Assembly: GCA_002118135.1 (NCBI GenBank)
Contig: BDIU01000031.1
Coordinates: 54,284-118,283, forward strand
Direction of reading: 5' to 3'
Length of the DNA stretch: 64,000 nucleotides
DNA from: Trebouxia sp. TZW2008
Lineage: Eukaryota > Chlorophyta > Trebouxiophyceae > Trebouxiales > Trebouxiaceae
The notes under the pieces were generated by a model that saw only the letters and a program-made list of their open reading frames with translations, made no database searches and was not told where the DNA came from. Within the stretch, counting starts at the first letter, position 1. Every line of letters begins with the position of its first letter. This document shows positions 1 through 12,278 of the stretch, in pieces. Both the position numbers and the translations under genes were made by a program.

Positions 1-212
1 AAGCTGTGTCATATCAATACCCTCAAAATCCATCTGGATGCACAAGAGGCAAGCAGCTTGTGGTGCACAGTGCAAGGGCCATGACCAATAAAAAAATGTC
101 ATGCAAAGTCTGCTGAAATAGTTTTAAACTAGGACCTCTCGAATGCAAAGCTTATGCCAATGCAGACAGCGCAAATAGACCGCGCAGCAGGATCCAGGGC
201 AACAAAACTTAC

Positions 213-866
213 CGCAACAGCTGAAATGTCAGTGGTCGGGGAGTGCTCTACGTCATACTGGTACAAAGGGTTCTTGAAACCCTTTGCTTGTAAGGGGCCA
301 GCGAACAAACCCTCATGGTGGCCACCTTCAGTCTTGGTTTTGCTGAAGACACCCTTGATTTTCTTGCCAGCCCTGTTGGCAATGAGCGTGCGCACAGGCT
401 GCTGCAGTGCACCTTTTGCAGCCACTCGCGGCACCTACAGCATGCATGCCAAGAGCATCAGGCAGTGTGGACAGTGAAGTGAGCTGAGCTCACTAGAAGA
501 CTGCATCATGGTCCAAACAAACGCTTGTCTTGCTTCAAGATACTAGACAGCGAGTTGAGAGTGCGATGACGGAGGAGACAAGTGTTGCTTGTCCACAGCA
601 GTTGCCTGCATACTGACTCTGCAGCAGCTAACAAAGCTTTCTGACCGGACTTGCCTGAGCGTCCATCGATTCGCATCGCAAGGACCTCCGCTGCTGGACG
701 TGTCCAGTAGACGCTGCCTGTTGGCGCGCGGACTCTGCAGTGACAGGAGCTGCAAGTTAGAGATGGTTGACAAGCACCAAAGCACACTGCAAACTAAGTC
801 ACATGCCCTTTCCACAGACCTTTGGAGCGTGTCTTCCGGCAGTTGTGTTCTGCTGGTGCCATACAT
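213..866 (-). CDS. Partial gene, inverted paralogue of the 17.3-kb coiled-coil protein gene
   Basis: Three minus-strand exons are visible: 866-820 (ATG TAT GGC start), 734-614 and 434-213. They join with matching phases and read without stops; the gene continues past the left edge. Every splice site and the reading frame match the plus-strand paralogue exons 17314-17360, 17446-17566 and 17755-17976. Conserved stretches include EVLA.RID.RSGKSGQKAL, GFKNPLYQ and PTTDIS.VA. The protein part is basic (AGKKIKGVFSK) and looks nuclear, but I do not recognise a family. A second open frame upstream (ATG at 967) is also conserved in both copies; I prefer the 866 start because only that frame stays open across the second exon in both copies. 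Function unknown. The exon conservation argues that both copies are, or were until recently, functional. Confidence 0.6.
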
Positions 867-1107
867 AGAGCTGACATCGTCTTTGTGGCTGCAGCTCGCA
901 TCCTTTTTGTGACATTCAACCCTGACCCTGATGCAGGTTGACCGCGGGTTGGGTTTGAGCTTGCCATTGCGGCCTGTAGCGCAGACTTGGCTAGGCAGCA
1001 ATCCGCTCAGTCATCCTGAAGCAAACCGGACCGAGAAGAACGTGTCGGAGCGCTGCATGATGCAGCCTGCATCAGCTGCAGACTGCAGTTTGCGTCCATG
1101 CCAAGCT

Positions 1108-1167
1108 TTCGCGCCAAAAGCCAAAAGACGGCGTCACAGGGTTGAGCTTGCAGTATATACGCCGTAA
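1108..1167 (-). promoter_or_regulatory. E2F-like site and TATA-like motif upstream of the 866-213 gene
   Basis: Read on the minus strand, TTACGGCGTATATAC (1167-1153) lies upstream of TTTTGGCGCGAAA (1120-1108). The latter contains a perfect match to the E2F/DP consensus TTTSGCGCSAAA. Both elements recur in the same order upstream of the paralogue (17027-17086), and a third time near 14057-14100. Inference: S-phase/cell-cycle controlled transcription. Confidence 0.55.
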
Positions 1168-1858
1168 TGACGCTCCTTGGCTGATTGCAAAGCCTCAAGC
1201 TCCCTTGATTGCGCCTGCAACTCTTGCTGTTGAAGCGTCTCTTTCTTCTCTTCGTTGATCTGATCAGGCGTGCTCTATTCGCGTGATGGCTGCTGAGATT
1301 GGTGTGATTCACTCTAAGTCAAAGCAGCATTTTCACACTGCCGCAGCATTTCCACGTGTGCACACTGCATGCCTTGCGCATACATAGTATCTGCTGATCA
1401 TCTGATTTTATAGATTGGTCAACGGTCTAACATGCAAATATGTCAAGCAGAAGATATGAGGCAATACCACCCGAAGCAGTACACACCATATGGATGCATG
1501 CATCTCCTTCACCTGGTATTATGATGCCAGAGTTTCTTGACCGCATTCAGCTGTGCTTGCCGTGAGGGCTGATCAGGACGCCTTTGCATGCATGCCAGCT
1601 GCTTCAGGAAAGCTTCTCTGCAACTTGATAAAGTCAAAAGGGCCTGCTGCAACAGTACAAGCTCCGAAGCCACTGTTTCACAGGGTACTAGCATCGCATG
1701 ACGATGAAAACACGACATCGGCAAACATGCAAGCATCGGAGAATGCAGCAATTGCTCGTTGCGTTGGCCAAGCGCTACAGGCACTCAACAGTCAGCATTG
1801 CCTCGGTGCTTGATGCCATGAGCAGACTTAAACGAAGATACCAGCCCGTGGTGCCGCG

Positions 1859-4800
1859 ATGATTGCCTTCTATGCGATTCTGTGGCTACTTGGAGGTGTT
1901 TTGTGCTCTTACCAACCAGGGCAGCGCGTTCAAGGTGGCCTCCGTTCTTATGTATAGATCAGTTGTCCTCGTTGTGGCCCTTTGACCAGGTTGACACCTG
2001 CAGATTTGCGCGTCTCCACCCTCGATGGAGAATTCATGGTCGATACACACTCCGGCTCAACTACTCTGCCCTTGCTTTTAGCAGCTTACGATGCCAGAGA
2101 TGCCAGCTCCAGGTCGGTCTGTCTTCCTGCAAATCAACAGTCCCTGCATGCACGCGTGTCTTCTTAGCAGGTGTCAATTTACGCGCTCCACTCAGACGTC
2201 TGCTGCCGCACATACACGTGCGGTTTGTGCAGATATATGTGGCGCGATAGCGGTTCGGTGGAAAACTTCGTGAAAGCCATACCCGACGAGGTGCACTGCC
2301 TGTTCTTGAGCTACTCAGGTGGAGACCTGCATCAGCTTCGAGTTGATCTATGACATCCGTGCAAGCCTCTTCAGCCTTTCTCCTGTGCATACATTGTTTT
2401 TGATGTGTGGCGTTTGCCTACTGGTGTTTATGAGTGGAAAGAAAAGCCTGCATGGCCTAGACATTACTGTTTTGCTGCACGACATGAATGTAGCGTGTTG
2501 CTCATGCTGTTGTTCAACATCAAAGGCGGAGACTCTTGCACTCTTGACCACTGTTGCTTCATCTCCTTTTCATGATTTTGTCTTGCATAGCTTGTAGCTC
2601 ATGTCAGGACCAAAATTACAGCATCAATACAGAGGCCATTGAGCGACATCATCAAACACAGTTCAGCCTGTGCATCTACTAGCAGTTTTGCTGCTTGAAG
2701 TCAGCACACGCTGTTTGTCTCATTTGATACAAAGCACGGTGCAATAGCAATGGTGCATGTGCTGCAGAAGATGCAAAAGCAGATGCAATCTGGATGAAAG
2801 CCTCATTGCAAGCTGCCCTTGATATCTTGACGCTTGGCCAGAACGATAGGCAGCGCTTTTGGCAGCACATGCACTTTGCCACTAATTCAGTTGCAGAGAC
2901 TGGGCGTTGGTTGCCTGGTCTACTAGGAGAGTGGATATCGCCACGCAAGGTCGCTGTAGTGTCTTCAATACAAAGTGAGACCCTGCAATACCTGGGTCAT
3001 TGCAGGCAATGACATTTGCACGCCAAGACCCTGCATTGCCCTGCAATGCTAGCATTGCATCAGCAGTACCAGGCCAGCTGTCAATATACAAGCAAGCCTC
3101 CTTGAGGTCGCTGCACACCTGCGTTCTGTCAATGCTTGAAACTGTCTCCGTGAACTTTTGGGCACCACTGTGCATGCTGCTGATTGTCTGGATGAGTCTG
3201 TACTAAATCAGCAAGCATGACTGGTCAGACACTGTATTACTTTTGTGTGCACCTAACATCATCATGAAATCAAGCCAGCAAGCATGTACATGATGACGAT
3301 GACAATTTATGGTGCATTGTGGCTGAGGAGCTGGTAGACTGATTGAGAGCTGTAATGCACTTCTGCTTGAGTAAGGCACTCCTGCAAATATGTTGAGTTG
3401 CTATCAAAAGGCATTTGCAAACTGTGTACAGGACACAATTGGACGATGACCACAGGGCGGCTTGACTCGGATTATGGCTGGCTTCCCTGGCCTGACGAGC
3501 TGGCCCCCGCCCCCCTCACCCTCCTTCCAGACCCCTGCCAGCTGACACACAGTCAGACAGACACACAGACCATGCCAGGCCACATTGCTCTAGCATTGCT
3601 GCCCGATACTTGGTCAGGAGGGGACAACTGCTCACTAGCACAGATTGTCAGAAATGCTCAGGTATGGCTTGATTGCGAGCTACATATGCAGATATGTGAC
3701 TGTTTTCAGCTACAATCAATGTAAGGACATTCTCTATGTAAAGACAGCGCAATTGGAAGCTAATCACTGCATTCTGACCTGAGTGGTACCTCTGGGTAAG
3801 CACAAGTTGATCTAAGGAAAACTTTCTTGGTACTCAATCAGTGGGCCCCTGCACTGCCCTCTTGCCATGTTTGCACTTGAATATTAGGCGCAGCCATGTG
3901 CTATACACAGCAAAAGCAAGGCAGGAGCAAATTTGGTGCTGTGTGAGACCATGCTAATATGAATGCCTAGGCGGAAGATTAGGGAAGTCACCAATGACTC
4001 AAGCTGCCACATGACTACACCAGCGTCAGAAGGATACATCAGCAAGATACATTCAGAGCTGCATGTATGACAGTTATCAGAAAGAGTTGCGTTTGTGTAC
4101 AAGCATGCGACAGAATTCTCCAGGGATGCTTGTAGTATACAAACTGAATGACAAAGTTCAGCTGTGACGGCTAACTGCTACAGTCTGAGCCCGAAGGGCA
4201 ATTTTGCACAGCTGTGGAGTGCAAGGCTGAAGTGAAGCTGTGGCCAGTTGTTGGGATGAGGATGATCAATACTTATTCAGCAGTGTGCAACAGCTGCTGA
4301 GTAGGCCTTGACCATGCTCATCCACACGACAACAGCAAACCTAAGCTTTCTCAGACATGACGTGCTTGGCTGCAGCAGTGGTGATTGCAGCTGCCAAGGG
4401 GCATCGTGTAAGCGGCATCAACTACAAAGCCTCAAGCAGAAATCATCTTGACATGCTGCCAGATGCAGTGCAGCAATAGTGCAGCTTTTGGTAGCTCTTT
4501 ACATTGGCATACATCGCTCCGACCCTCAAGACACAGATCAGCCTGCCTTCTTCAAATTACTTGTTTGATCGATGCTTTTGGCTGATACATGCATACAGGA
4601 AAAGAAAGCTGTGGCAGAGGTCATTGCAGCTGCCAAAGGACACGATGTCACACTTGCACACTGGCAGCAGGAGTGCAATTAGCCCTCATCTATCCTTGGA
4701 TAAATTGCCTGCAGAGCAAAAGCAGGGTTGCCTTCATGCACAGGAGAAGAAGGCTGCAGCAGTGGTCACTGCAGCTGTTAAGGGGCATGATGTGAACCTC

Positions 4801-7800
4801 ATCAGTTGCAGGGGGACCAGTGCAGCTGGCCGTTGTCTATCCTGAAAGTAGCTGCCTGCAGAGCAAGATTGGCTTGGCTGCATGTAGGTCAGAATTGCTG
4901 TCGCAATGGTCATTGCAGCTGCTGAAAGGCATAATGTGGGTCTTATTAACTGCCACGTGACGAGTGCAGCTGGCCTTTGTCCATCGCGTAATGAATTCCC
5001 TGCAGAGTAAAGGTCTGCTTGCCTGCATGCGCAGGACAGGAAGGCTGTAGCATTGATGATTGAAGCTGCCAAGGGGCACAGCGTCACCCTCGGCAACTGC
5101 CAAGGGAAAGACTCAAGCAGAAAACCTCTCAACATGTTACGCAATGCAGTACTGCAAGGCTGTGACTTGTTTGGTAGTTGGCACACGCCATCAGACCCCA
5201 CAACCTACAGACAAACCTGTATTCTGCAACAGTTTTGCCTGAGAGTTTCTTTTGACTGCATGCAGGACAGAAAGGCTGTAGCAGTGGTCATTGCAGCTGC
5301 CAAGGGGCATCTTGTCACCCTCAGCAACTGGGGAAGAGTCAAGCAGAAGACTTCTCAACATGTTACACAATGCAGTGCTGCAGGGCTTTGACTTGTTTGG
5401 TAGCTTCCTAGCATACACCATCAGACCTCATACACTACAGATCAGCCCGCATTCTGCACTTGACAGATGCTTTTGGCTGCATACAGGACAAGAAGGCTGT
5501 AGCAGTGGTCATTGCAGCTGCCAAGGGGCATGACGTCACCCTCATCAATTGCAAGGGGGAGGAGTGCAATTGGCCTTTGAGTATTCCTGCTAGCATGATC
5601 GGGCATGACGCTGGGCAGCAGATTCAGGTACTCACCATGACTGCTGCAAGCTCGCATTGCAATCATGCAAATCTGTGTTGCAGTCACTTATGAGCTGAGA
5701 CTTTTACACTCTTTCTTCAAATCATCTTGTTTGATTTCGTTGCATTTCATTTCACGTCATTTGATTTTGTTTTGATTTGTTTTGATTTGTTTCATTTCAT
5801 TTCATTTCGTTTCATTTCGTTTCATTTTGTTTCGTTTCGTTTCGTTTCGTTTCGTTTCATTTCATTTCATTGGGGATACTAGACAGGCTCAGCAGGCCCA
5901 GCTGGGTACATGCTTCTCCGTACTTGTCAGGTGTATTGAGACATAAAGTCAAGTGTAGAACCCATGCTGTGGGCTGAGGGTTCAGCCCAATCAATCATGC
6001 TTTGCTTCAAAAGCAGATTTCACATCTGATCGGCAATGCAGGGCACCACACAGATCATCGAAACATACACTGTTTATGATTCCGCTTTGTCCGTTGCTCA
6101 TGCAGTGTGATTCAGCACAGCTCTTGCGTTTTTTCCTGCATGACCTGATGACAGGCAGTCTTTGAGCTAGCAGGATGTGTTTTCACACAGCAACTTGTTT
6201 GTTGATATCTAGAGAACCCTGGAGAGATTGTGCAAAAGTTACAAAGCCTGCCATGTTGCATCTCCCAACAGGATGTCAAGCAGTCATGTCATTTGCACAT
6301 GTCTGCAAACAGGAAGCTGTGGCACTGCCCCCAATGTTTTGACTGCCATATGCCGTGTCTCAAAAAGATGCAAATCAGTCATGCCATTTACACATATTAT
6401 CGAAGAGAAACTCGTGAGAGTGCATGCAATATTTTGGAATGCATATCGCAGTGCCAGTCAAAAGACATTGTATTGACAGGGCTGTGAAGTGCGCATCAAA
6501 TGCTGTTCCAAACACAGGCAAGCCATTTTTGCGGGATCCTTGACATGTCACATGTTGCGCAGGCGCAGATGCTTGGCAATGTGACCTCTCCATCAGCAGA
6601 CCAGGCTGGCCAACGCCTCCAGCTTGCCTTCCAAGAGCAGCAGGTCCGCCATCTGCTTGCTTTGTTGCGGCATCTGATGTGGAGGAAGCTTGACTGCACA
6701 ATTGAGCTGTTGCTTGCTATCAACATCACCTTCTGATCAGCAGACCAGGCTGATTAACACCTTTAGCTTTCCTTCCAAGAGCAGCAGGTCTGCTTTCTGT
6801 TTACCTCATTGCCGGATTGAAAGTGAGGCAATTGTGATTGCACAACTGAATGTCGACTGCTATCAACGCCACTTCCCCATCAGCAGCTCAGGCTGGCCAC
6901 CACCCTCAGCTTGCCTTCAAAGAGCAGCAGGTCTGCTTCCATTAATGCCCCTCGCTGCAACAAGACAGAGTGGCTGCATGAATGGACCAGGCCCCATCAT
7001 CACTTGATGCTCATTTGTGCCCTGTGACGTGGGACGCGAGCGAATCATGCCTCAGCTACAGAGTTTAGTCAATTTAATCTCTTGATGCTCCAGCCATTCA
7101 TCTGCCTTGCTGACATGCTCTGCAAAATCAGCAGCAGTATGGCTAGCTATCTATGAGAGCTGATGGCTGTGCACTCTCACCATTATTATGTGCATGAGTG
7201 ACTGATAAGTAACAGTCTTCAGTCAACAGCATGCATATGCACCTCCAAAGCCGTATTTGGCTTTGCAGGTATAAGGTCAATGTGCAGTGAGTGATAGTGA
7301 CCTCAATCTCAGTGGCGCCAATGGTCAGCGCAGGTCACTTAGTCGATCGTGATACATTGCAGGCGCCGGGGCACTATGCAGGCATGAATGAACATGGCCA
7401 GTTGACAGGGTGGAGCAAGTGGCCAACCTTGATGCACATGGCATGGCAGGAGCAATCACAGCTGCAAAGCTTGATGGCTTGAGCACTGTGCAGACATTGG
7501 TGACCATGTTGGCTTGCAGGTGTCTGGGCACTATGCAGGCATTGATGAGCATGATCAACTGATAGAGCTTGAGTGGAGCAAGTCGCCAACCCTGATGCAC
7601 CTAGCCTTGGCATCATCGCGGGCAAATGCTGCAATATACAGGCGTTGACAAGCATGATGCATTGCAGGTGTCTGGGCACTATGCAGGCATTGATGAGAGA
7701 GGAGGTCTGATTGAGTTAGGACGGAGCAAGTGGCCAACCCTGATGCACCAGGCCTGGCAGGAGCAGTGACAGCGCTACCTGCACCAACTTCAAGCCACAC

Positions 7801-10800
7801 TCTACAACCCTTGATGAGCATGATAGCTTGTAGGTACCTGGGCACTATGCAGGCATTGATGAATATGGCCAGTTGATAGAGCTCGGGTGGAGCAAATGGC
7901 CAACCCTGATGCACCTAGCATGGCAGGGCCAGTGGCAGCGCTACCTGCACCAACTCCAAGCCAATCTGTCACGCCCAGCCTTGGAAGTGCCCATATTTGT
8001 CAATCAGGTGCTGGTTCTGTGTCAATGGCGGTCCCCCTCGTTGTGAATTGGGTGCTGATTTTGTGCCAATGCCTCAGTGCCAATGCATTTGTTGGAACTT
8101 GTCGTGTTTGTCAGCCAGGTACTGCCCTTTTGGTAGCCTTGTTGACAGTCCTAATTCTGGCAATGGCAGCACTACCTGCACCACCCTCAAGCCCACCTCT
8201 TGAGCCCAGCCCTACGAGTGCCCATCTGTGTCAACCAGACACTGCTGCTGAATATTTTTGTGCTGGATGGCTCAATCATTAGCAGTTAAGGCACCTTAAT
8301 GATACAATTGCTGCCGGCAGCACTGTGTTCATTGCCATATGCATGTTGAGGCGCTGAGACTGGCCTTCCAGCAGCCGATGCAGCATTGTCTTGAGCAACA
8401 CCAAATAGTATTGTTTGCATCAAACTTAGTTGCACCTGTTTTGCAATCTTCCACAGATGATTCAAGTCATGCTCGTAGCTTTGCACTGATTGCAGAACCT
8501 GTCAGGGCCCGGGTTGAATGCTGACATCAAGCTGCAGCCAACTTGTCTTGAGTCACATGAAACTTTGAGCTGGACCTTGAGCTCAGCTGTCCAGGATCAA
8601 GATACAAGGACTGCCCTGTTTGCGGTCATACTGTGTAGCTCAGCAACATCTCTGTCATACTCACAGCTTTGCTTTGATTGCAGAATTTGTCGCTGACATT
8701 GAGCTGCCGCCCATACAGCTTCTTCAGTCACACGACTCCTTTGAGCTGGACTTCAAACTCAGCTGTCCGCGCTCAAAAGACAAGGACTGTCCTGTTTGGC
8801 ATCGCACTATGCATTTCATCCAAATCTCTGTCACACTCAAAGCTTCCTTTTGATTGCAGAATTTGTCAGGGTCAGGGTTGAAAGCAACATTGAGCTGCCG
8901 CCCGTACAGCTTCTGCAATCACATGACACCTTTGAGCTGGACTTCAAACTCAGCTGTTCAGTGCCAAGGGGCAAGGACTGCCCTGTTTGCGATCACACCG
9001 TGCAGCCCAGCAGAGTCTCTGTTCCCTTCAAAGCTTTGCTTTGAGTGCAGAGTTTGCAGGGCCAGGGTTGAGCGCCGACATTCAGCTGCCGCCCATACAG
9101 CTTCATCAGTCACATGACACCTTTGAGCTGGACTCCAAACTCAGCTGGCGAGGATCCAGAGACAACGACTGCCCTGTTTGCAATCACACTGTGCAGTTCA
9201 TCCAATCTCTATCACACTCACAGGTCTACTTTGATTGCAGAATTTGTCAGGGCCAGGTTTGAACGCTGACATTGAGCTGCCGCCCATTCAGCTTCTACAA
9301 TCACATGACACCTTTGAGCTGGACTTCAAACTCAGCTGTCCAGGATCAAGGGACAAGGACTGCCCTGTCTGGGATCACACTGTGCAGCTGTTTGTCTGCT
9401 GTGATGATCCATCTGGTCAAGCACCCCCATGTGAGCCATGTGGCCCCACTGTCTGGTCTGAACCCTACCAGTCTGATTGTGAAGCTTCATCAAATCTAGC
9501 GGATGGAGATAGCCTAGGAAACAGAAACCGTAGCAAGGCAGTCTACTCTTCTTCTTCCCGCTGTGGGCGGGAATTGGGCAGGTGGATCACCCCTTTCAGG
9601 TGACCTTGAACACCTCCTCCTATTGCTTCAATGCATATTTCGCTGTCATCATAGCTGTATCGTTGTGACTGGTGTCATCAATTACCATCATGTGTCTTTC
9701 CTCTCTGATTGTTGTTGCTCTTATGCTTGGAGCAGACGGTGAACTAAACCATGCTTGTTGACAGCAGTCACGACTCGGACTTGACAAAGCTCTGTTGATT
9801 GCATCTTGACACCAGGACCTGTGTGACAAACAAGACATGCACTGCAACAGCATTTCTTTCAACACCAGTATTACCACCCTGCTGCAATTGTTTAGCTTGT
9901 TGGTTCACCAACTGTAATATCTTGTGCGCAAAACCAAAGTATCTAAGAGCACAGACCACTGGGATGTGGAGATAGTGTAGATAGTAAAATACCCAACACA
10001 TCTGCCAGGGCATGTCAGTAGAGCGTTTGGTGGTTGTACTGGTATGGCTCATAGGGAGTGCCATACAGGCGGCGCATTGGGCGGTGGCTGACTGATGTGA
10101 CACCATTACTACCCCTGCTGACTGGGCGCCACTGCCACTTCCACCTACAGACAGCCCCCTGGGCCCTCACCTGGACCCCCTCGCTCACCCTGCGCTTCTC
10201 CAATATCTCTACCTCTTCTTCACCTACTGCTGCGTTGCGTCACACCTCTTCTTCATCTGCTGCGCCATGGCCCCACACATCTTCCTCACCCAATGGGCAG
10301 GCTACTAACTCTGCTCTTAAAGCCAGGTCCACTGACATTGTGGATGCTCTTGTGGCCAAGCCTTCTCATGCTGTTGCTGCTGTTGACGAAGCAACATTTA
10401 CCTTTTCTGACTCTATACAGCCTGCATTTGATAATTCAGAATCTGACAGCAGCCATGTGCAGCAGTCACCAACCTCAGCAGCCGTCAGTGACACAAAGCT
10501 GTCAGAGTCTGCTGCGCAGCGAAACCATGAACTTATCATGCAACAAGATGGAGCCACTGCTTTAAGCAGTGCTGGGCTGATCCAAGAGCAAGATCATGCG
10601 CTGAGGAGACAATTGCAAACGCAGCACGCAGGAAGCATATCAATCACGCTGGCAGCAAAGCCGTCAGATGCTGGAAAGCGCCCTGACGACATTGTCAGTG
10701 ACTACAGCAGTATGCAGCCTGGTGATCATGTGACCAAACTACAAATCGCAACCTCAGACCAGCCTATTGACGAAGCTACCCTACCCATGATCAACCAGGA

Positions 10801-12141
10801 TCAAACTGCTCAACGGCATCTGTCTGTCCCTGCCACCAAGCTGAAGCCGCACAAGATTGTGCCTCTGTTTGACGGAGGGGACTTTGATGCCAACTACAAC
10901 AGCAAATACCAGCCAGTACACTTTGCCTCTCCTGAAGGGCTGCAGAGGGCTGTGCTTGAAGCTGTTATTACAGGTACAATGCACCTCTCCAGCGCCATGC
11001 TACTCCATCTTGCAGATGTCAAGCTTGTTTTGCAAGAACTAGTTCGTATTGTGATCTGGACCAGCATGCACCCTACATTTAGGATCAAGTGTCACTTGTT
11101 CATCACAATCTGATCTAGTGCAAGATGGTGTCTGTGAGTATTTGAAAAATGCCTTGCAGTGGGACTCAAGCGCATGACCACAGATGCGCATTCAGCATCC
11201 TGTGCCATTTTTGTCACTAAACACATATACACAACACATAAAATGTCAAATGCAGTGTCAAGTGTAGTGTCAGATGCAGTGTTGGACCACATATGCATCC
11301 TGAGCTTCGCGCACCAACAAGCATTGCATGCTGCAGGACATGGATATGACAACAACCAGTGCGCAGAGTTTTGCATTACAAGCCATCACTTCATAGTGAA
11401 TGGCAAGGAGTATGTGCTGAACTTTACTGAAGCTGGAAAACCCTGGGGCTGTGCTGACAAGGTATGCATCTTAGTTGCTTGATTGCTCATTGTTCATCAT
11501 GTATTGTTCGACGTTCATAGTGTATCATCGTCATTGTCATCTGCAGCATTATCATCCTCATCTAAATGCTTGCTAGTGTGTTTCTGTGACCCTGCTAGAT
11601 CTCACTGCCGCTTACACTGTCAACATGCAAGACTGCTGACGGTGTCTCAACGTACTGCGCAAGCCTGGTCCCAACCAAGTATGCTTGCTCTCAAGGCTTG
11701 TACTGCTCCTACCAGCTGATGCATAATTATACAGTAATAATGTAGATTCAAAACAAAGTCAACACTTCACAAGCCTTCTTGAACGGCAGATTGGGATTCA
11801 ATCAGCATTCTATGATGCCAGCAAGCTTTCATGTCTTCATATGTTTGATCAGACACACAAGCTACAACATTTATGCATTCTGTAGAGCCACAGGCTGCCC
11901 TAAGATTGACGCAGGATTCACTGGGAAACTCAAAGGGTAAAACCCAGCATGTTTTGAGCACTTCCTCAAAAGCAAGACTGCTGGCACCTACTCATCTGCG
12001 TCAATCTTAGAAAGACCAATGATTTTCTGCTTGATGAGTGAAGAACATGTCTCACACTGTTTGCAGGTATTGGAGGGGTCAGAGCCAAATGAGCATGGCA
12101 CCTGGCAGTATGGCAGAGGAGGTTGGTGTGATGGCCAAGAG
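1859..12141 (+). CDS. Secreted PA-domain / peptide:N-glycanase F-like protein (C-terminus not found)
   Basis: Predicted to cleave N-glycans from glycoproteins in the secretory/extracellular compartment. Exon 1 (1859-1934) encodes a hydrophobic signal peptide (MIAFYAILWLLGG) and joins in phase to 2004-2112, 2233-2318 and 2768-2949 (FATNSVAETGRWLPGLLGEW). Exon 3432-3661 has RLDSDYGWLPWP and the first PA-domain half (NCSLAQIVRNAQ); exon 5487-5627 completes it (DKKAVAVVIAAAKGHD, IPASMI). Exons near 6563 and 7834-8006 (GIDEYGQLIELGWSKWPTL) follow. Exon 9241-9599 begins the PNGase F N domain (DKDCPVWDHTVQLFVCCDD, CGRELGRWITPF); 10069-10973 continues it (RRIGRWLTDVTPLLPLLTG) with a Ser/Thr-rich insert. 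Exons 11337-11461 (GHGYDNNQCAEFC) and 12067-12141 (GSEPNEHGTWQYGRGGWCDG) give the C domain. The phase between 2949 and 3432 does not fit, so a small exon is missing there. The last ~50 residues expected of the family were not found before the antisense MOSC gene. Confidence 0.8.
3722..3840. mobile_element. Degenerate relic related to the 58.5-kb MITE
   Basis: Contains GTAAGGACATTCTC, GCATTCTGACCTGAGTGGTA and CCTCTGGGTAAG, which match the interior of the element at 58520-58693 in the same general arrangement. Terminal inverted repeats are not preserved. Confidence 0.4.
4372..5627 (+). repeat. Seven-copy tandem array of a PA-domain exon
   Basis: Copies begin near 4372, 4600, 4743, 4889, 5038, 5268 and 5487. 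Each encodes a variant of KKAVAVVIAAAKGHDVTL preceded by an AG acceptor. Only the last copy reads on through the IPASMI part of the PA fold to a good donor; others stop or shift frame just after the shared segment (for example a TAG where the last copy has TGG). Mostly pseudo-exons within one intron. Confidence 0.8.
5735..5871. repeat. Pentanucleotide microsatellite (TTTCA/TTTCG)n
   Basis: About 135 bp of alternating TTTCA, TTTCG and TTTTG units inside an intron of the PNGase F-like gene. No coding potential. Confidence 0.9.
5878..5912. repeat. Dispersed repeat terminus (GGCTCAGCAGGCCCAGC family)
   Basis: Reads CTAGACAGGCTCAGCAGG followed by CCCAGCTGGGTAC. The same start is found inverted at 21826-21917 and in related forms at 32866-32935 and 53003-53090. 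Probably the end of an interspersed element; only a short end is preserved here. Confidence 0.45.
6563..6940 (+). repeat. Three-copy tandem exon array (QAGQRLQLAFQEQQ exon)
   Basis: Copies start near 6563, 6730 and 6875. Each ends in a conserved AAGAGCAGCAG followed by GT. The first copy has an acceptor, an open frame (SADQAGQRLQLAFQEQQ) and a donor. The second and third have lost the frame (QTRLINTFSFPSK). Lies between the PA exon and the GID/GWSKWP exon of the PNGase F-like gene. Confidence 0.65.
7363..8245 (+). repeat. Tandem exon array, four copies plus a partial fifth
   Basis: Acceptors precede copies at 7363, 7520, 7667 and 7834, a spacing of about 147-167 bp. Each encodes a form of GHYAGIDE.GQLIELGWSK. 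The fourth copy is the longest, running through WQRYLHQLQANLSRPALEV to a donor at 8007. A fifth copy of just the tail occurs at about 8160-8245. Earlier copies carry a stop or lose the tail. Confidence 0.75.
8496..9599 (+). repeat. Five-copy tandem array of the PNGase F N-domain exon
   Basis: Acceptors at about 8496, 8683, 8860, 9052 and 9241 (spacing 177-192 bp) each lead into ELPPIQLLQSHDTFELDFKL and then CPVCDHTVQ-like sequence. Only the fifth copy continues into LFVCCDD and the GRWITPF motif needed for the domain. The other four stop being coding immediately after the Cys-rich segment. Confidence 0.8.
9600..10068 (+). other. Intron, no separate feature seen
   Basis: Lies between the two PNGase F N-domain exons, whose phases fit (TTC AG joined to G CGG). 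I see no other gene or repeat in it. Confidence 0.6.
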
Positions 12142-12278
12142 GTCAGTACACAATTTCTTCTTGAAACAATACATCTGAAATGATGCATTCTTTGATGTGA
12201 CGCTGCACTCAGATGTATTGAGTGGCGCGCCAATGGAGTTTGCCTTGTCACTTTGTCTGCTGCTCTGGTCTGTGTGTC

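Larger units (their letters stand above)
130..1525. repeat. Left arm of a ~1.4-kb inverted duplication
   Basis: The reverse complement of this segment is similar along its length to 16620-18065, including promoter motifs, exons and introns. Similarity fades near 130/18065 and near 1525/16620. It is a segmental duplication carrying the start of a gene, not a transposon terminal repeat: no transposase and no target-site duplication were seen. Confidence 0.7.

Noticed and set aside
154..477. Plus-strand frame over the left inverted repeat
   Set aside because: The minus-strand frame matches the paralogue exon and its splice sites; the plus frame does not.
4372..5627. CRISPR-like array
   Set aside because: Regular repeats of 140-230 bp with diverged coding-type units and splice sites in a eukaryotic intron are duplicated exons, not CRISPR.
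8496..9240. Zinc-finger repeats (CPVCDHTV)
   Set aside because: The CxxC comes from repeated copies of one PNGase F-domain exon; there are no paired His/Cys ligands in a finger spacing.
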